Part shown: piece after piece, positions 60,825 to 64,000 of the stretch | Position numbering within the stretch: the first letter of the stretch is position 1 | Layout: each line of letters opens with the position of its first letter | Assembly: GCA_977017575.1 (NCBI GenBank) | Contig: CDRNVI010000164.1 | Location: forward strand, 124,001 to 188,000 | Direction: 5' to 3' | Source: Paramoeba atlantica | Lineage: Eukaryota > Discosea | DNA: 64,000 nt | Notes under the pieces: generated by a model | What the model was told of the DNA's origin: nothing | The model's database searches: none | What the model saw: the letters and a program-made list of their open reading frames with translations, nothing else | Position numbers and translations under genes: made by a program

Positions 60825-62826
60825 TTAAAGGAGGTCATTTGATGCCCACAGTTGAAGGGAATGTTTTTCCGGCTCTGATATAAGTATTGAACCGAAAGAA
60901 TCGACAACAACGCCCAGCGGATCACCTAATTGACCATCACCAAACGAAAACAGAAAGGTTCCATCTTTCTCATAGACACTCACTATCTTATTCCCATATT
61001 CAGCAACAACAATTCGGCCTTCACCATCCACAGCAACTCCCTCTGGAGCTCTCATTCGAGGAACATTGGTCCCAAAACTTCGAATAAACCTTCCTTCGAT
61101 ATCCATCACTTGAATCCGGTGGTTAAGATTGTCTGAAATGACAATATCTCCATCTTCATCAATTGCAACAAATCGTGGTTCATGAAACTGACCATCAGCA
61201 GACCCTCGAGAGCCAAAAGACCGAATAAAAGATCCATCATCATTGAACACTTGAATTCGATGATTCCCACTGTCAACAACAATAATATGACCTTCTTCAT
61301 CAACAGCGACACCATAAGGTCGATTGAAGTGTCCAGGTTGGGAACCCTTCGACCCAAATGACTTGATTAGCTGCCCTGATTTCCGTAAGATTTTTACTTG
61401 AGAACAAGACCAATCAAGAACAACGAGCTGATCGTCCAAACCAACAGCCACACCAGCAGGATTCCCAAGAAATGGAATTCGTTCAATCACTAACCCTTCT
61501 CTGTTTAAGATTGATAAACCTTTTCCGTATTCAGCCACGAGAAAGTTTCCATCGCCATCAAGACACACACCCCATGGGCTCTGCGCACAGTTGATTGAAC
61601 GTTGAAATTTAAATCCCTTGCAACGAACAATTCCACTCTTATTTGGTGTCACAATCGCTTCATTCACAAGATCATTTGCAGTTTGAACAAGTTTCGAAAA
61701 TACTTGTTCCTGAAAAATTGAATCACCAGTTGGAGTTTTGGATAATCTCTGAATTGTGTCATGTCTCATTCGTAAATCGTCCATCTCCAAATCGAAATCT
61801 TTTTTCCCTGCTGAGATCTGAACCAACTTTTCTTCCAATCTTCGAATTTCGGATTTCAGTTCTTCAGTTACTTTACCATTTCTTCTATTTCTTTGTTCAA
61901 GGCACTCCATCCTCTTTTTAAGTGTCAATCCAATTACCACAATCTCGTTTCTTCTTTTCACGACACTTTCGTCAAGCGAGCTTACGCTGGATTTGTGTCC
62001 ATCATGGCTTTGAAGAAGACAACGAAAACAAATAAGAACGGAACACTTAAAACAAAATCCATGGACAGTCTCAAAAGGATGTTTTGGACATTGTTTCTCC
62101 TTCAAGGCCAACCCAGCACGGTCAACAACATTCACACTTGAACTACCTTCTGGTTGATGGCGTTCGCGTTTATGGTTTTGGGTAAAAATCGTCGAAGTGT
62201 GAGAAGGATCACAAGTATCACAAATAAACATTTGGCAAAGGGGGCAGTACATCTCGGTTCTCTCTCCACAACTTTTAAAATTAAAGCATTCCTTTCTTTC
62301 TGTTGAATTTTTGAATAAAAATAAAAAATTGACACAGACATAAAAAAAAAATATAAGAAAGAAAGAAACCGAGACCAACTGTTGGTTTGGCCAAAGATAA
62401 CATGTTTGAAGAAACAAGAGCGTCAACCGTCTCAGGTATTAGATTATTCAATTGAAGAGATTCCACAGAAGTGCATTCGAAATTTTTTCGACAAACAGGA
62501 CATCTTAATTGAAAAGAAGAAGAAGAAGAAGAAGAAGAAGAAGAAGAACTTTCACTCTTCTGTTGGCTCACCAGTTTTTCAAGACACTCAGTACAAAATG
62601 AATGCCCACATAAGAGCATTCTCGGTTCTCTCTCCCAACACATCATCTCAAAACAAACCCCACAACGAAAACCATAATGGTCAGACTCCTCATCATCACA
62701 TTCTTCTTTTGTTTTTTTTCTTCTGACAACTGGTTGAGGACCTCCTCCTCCTCCTCCTCCTCCTCCTCCCTCCCTCCGAACAACAACAACAACCTCTTCT
62801 CGTTTTCTCTTTCCCTTCTCGTTCAT
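60825..62826 (-). CDS. TRIM-NHL protein, copy 9 (divergent, outside the array)
   Basis: Two exons as in the array genes, with the intron at the same place (between LNNLIPETVDALVSS and ERKECFNFKSCGE, about 62395-62300). Start MNEKGKRKREEV at 62826. RING (CGVCFEMMCWEREPRMLLCG then HSFC, CLEKL, CPVCRK) with only a short Ser run between ligand pairs; B-box 1 (MYCPLCQMFICDTC), B-box 2 (KQCPKHPFE, CFRCLLQSH), coiled coil, linker, NHL to SLQLWASNDLL. It is clearly homologous along its whole length but far from the array copies, which are close to each other. It may therefore be the single-copy relative from which the array family arose. No tRNA-Gly or spacer block is near it. The 17-mer GGCCATTTTTTTTGGCC lies 40 bp upstream. 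Confidence 0.9.
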
Positions 62827-63162
62827 GCAAAAAACGCACAAAACAAAATTGGCCGAGAAAAAAATGGCCATTTTTTTTGGCCGTGATTTTGGCCACCTAA
62901 TAATGTTTGCTTGGAGATGGTCAGTTCTGAGTTAGTTCTTTGTAGATTTTGCATTTGGTCTCGATCGTTGGCGATCCTCTTTTGAGAATGAGACAAGACA
63001 AATTGCTCTTCTCCAAAATTTAGGTGGAGCTTGTGTTTGAGGATTCAAGAATATTGTTTGACTTTTTTCCCAAACAAATGAAACAAAAGAAAAAACAACA
63101 AAATTATGTTGTGTGTCTGTTTTTCTGTTTTTTTCATTTGAAATCCCCACAGTTTTTAATTC
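62827..63162. other. Intergenic region between TRIM copy 9 and the GTPase gene
   Basis: About 336 bp, 5' of TRIM copy 9 and 3' of the GTPase gene; both are on the minus strand. Apart from the GGCC motif I see no coding or RNA signal. Confidence 0.4.
62866..62882. promoter_or_regulatory. GGCC-AT8-GGCC motif upstream of TRIM copy 9
   Basis: Exact copy of the 17-mer at 10101-10117 (GST/DHX38 promoter region), 40 bp upstream of the TRIM copy 9 start. Two further GGCC words lie at 62851 and 62890. Candidate promoter element by recurrence. Confidence 0.4.
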
Positions 63163-63888
63163 TCATTGTCTTGCAGATTTGATGTTTCTGAACTGATTTG
63201 TGACCCCACGAATCGTGTGAGAAACGATAAGTTGGAACATTTCTTCGACATTTGTTTTGAGCAGTGCACTTGTTTCAAGGAATGGAAGATGAAGAGAAGA
63301 TCCCAAATTTTCTCCTTCTATGGTTGAAACTTCTCTTTCTGATTCAAGATCACTTTTGTTTCCAATAAGAATTCCAATTGGGACATCTTCACTCTTCACT
63401 TTTTGAATTTGTTCATAAAAGGATCGAATTTCTTCAAACGAGGCTTTTGAAGTGACAGAATACACTAAAATAAAAGATTTGTTGTATTTCATATATGATT
63501 CTCTCAGTGTTGAGAAATTCGAGTGACCTCCGATATCTTTTGAAAGGGGGGGGGGGGGGAAATTATTTCATATCTCCTCTTTTTCTCCATCAAAAAAGAA
63601 AAGAACAAACCTTGAAAGATTGCGAGAGTAGCCTCCTTTTCATCCACCCCCTGAATATGCGTTTGATAACTGAAAACCCATTTCTTTTCAAAAAAGAAAG
63701 CCACAAAAAAAAAGAAAGGCAAGTATTTGAAAAAAGAAAACAAACTTATCTTCAACTGTTGGGTCATACACGCTCACAAAATGGTTCGAAAGAAATCGGG
63801 TCACCAAAGCAGTTTTTCCAACTCTTCCAGCACCCATGACAGCAAATTTGATTGAACCATTTCGTTTTCGAGAATGACTTGTCCCCAT
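63163..63888 (-). CDS. Ras-like small GTPase with N-myristoylation signal and no CaaX box
   Basis: Three exons, 63888-63746, 63669-63611 and 63536-63163, in phase; 191 residues. G1 GAGRVGKTAL (residues 19-28), G2 in YDPTVEDNY, G3 DIGGHSNF where Ras has DTAGQEEY, G4 GNKSDL, G5 ETSALL. The effector region YDPTVED places it in the Ras/Rap branch. Unusual points: the N-terminus MGTSHS fits an N-myristoylation signal (Gly2, Ser6); the C-terminus KSARQ has no prenylation cysteine; and the switch II Gln that positions the catalytic water (Gln61 in Ras) is His. In Ras, substitutions at Gln61 slow GTP hydrolysis, so this protein may stay GTP-bound unless its mechanism differs. A G8-G12 run at 63547-63559 lies in intron 2. 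Confidence 0.88.
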
Positions 63889-64000
63889 CTCCTTTCTCTG
63901 TCTCTCTCTCCTCTGTCTCTCTCTCTTTCTCTCCCACACCGTTTTTCTGTTTTCTCTCTCTCCCAAAGAATGATGTGTTGAAAAACTGTGTCTTATTTTA

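Overview
The window is nuclear DNA of a unicellular eukaryote that I cannot place more closely. It is AT-rich and its genes have short, pyrimidine-rich GT-AG introns. It holds clear orthologues of eukaryotic core genes (the PRP16/DHX38 splicing helicase and CLPTM1), tRNA genes with internal promoters, a DIRS-order retrotransposon and a PIF/Harbinger-like DNA transposon.

From 1 to about 50.3 kb the window is dominated by an array of eight TRIM-type genes (RING, two B-boxes, coiled coil, NHL beta-propeller). One is cut by the window edge and one carries a premature stop. Between them lie ten nearly identical tRNA-Gly genes (eight GCC, two CCC), three decayed copies of an unrecognised multi-exon gene (here 'gene X') and a mosaic of recurring spacer blocks. 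The array forms two arms in opposite orientation. In 1-8.7 kb the TRIM genes are on + and the tRNAs on -. In 15.8-50.3 kb the TRIM genes are on - and the tRNAs on +. Between the arms is a unique 7 kb core with a GST gene (-) and DHX38 (+, 18 exons). The right arm holds a tandem duplication of about 10.3 kb. One of its two copies has received a 5.0 kb Ngaro/PAT-like tyrosine-recombinase retrotransposon (33987-38983), and the other copy preserves the empty site. A 1.2 kb Harbinger-like element sits inside gene X copy A (3383-4603).

From 50.4 to 64 kb the sequence is ordinary single-copy DNA: CLPTM1 (+, 8 exons), a 1040-residue protein with NPF motifs, a SAP-like helix pair, a Cys-rich region and an RGG tail (-), a degenerate ADP-ribosylglycohydrolase (+), a bacterial-type NadD/NMNAT (-), an ankyrin-repeat protein (+, probably 7 exons), a ninth and divergent TRIM-NHL gene (-), and a Ras-like GTPase (-, 3 exons) with an apparent N-myristoylation signal and no CaaX box.

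The most interesting signal is the pattern of difference among the array TRIM genes. The coiled coil and linker are essentially invariant, while differences concentrate at equivalent loop positions of successive NHL blades and appear in mosaic combinations. A second length-variable segment, encoded by trinucleotide runs, lies inside the RING domain. This looks like a conserved effector scaffold with a diversified recognition face, in a recombination-prone array punctuated by tRNA-Gly genes. That functional reading is inference.
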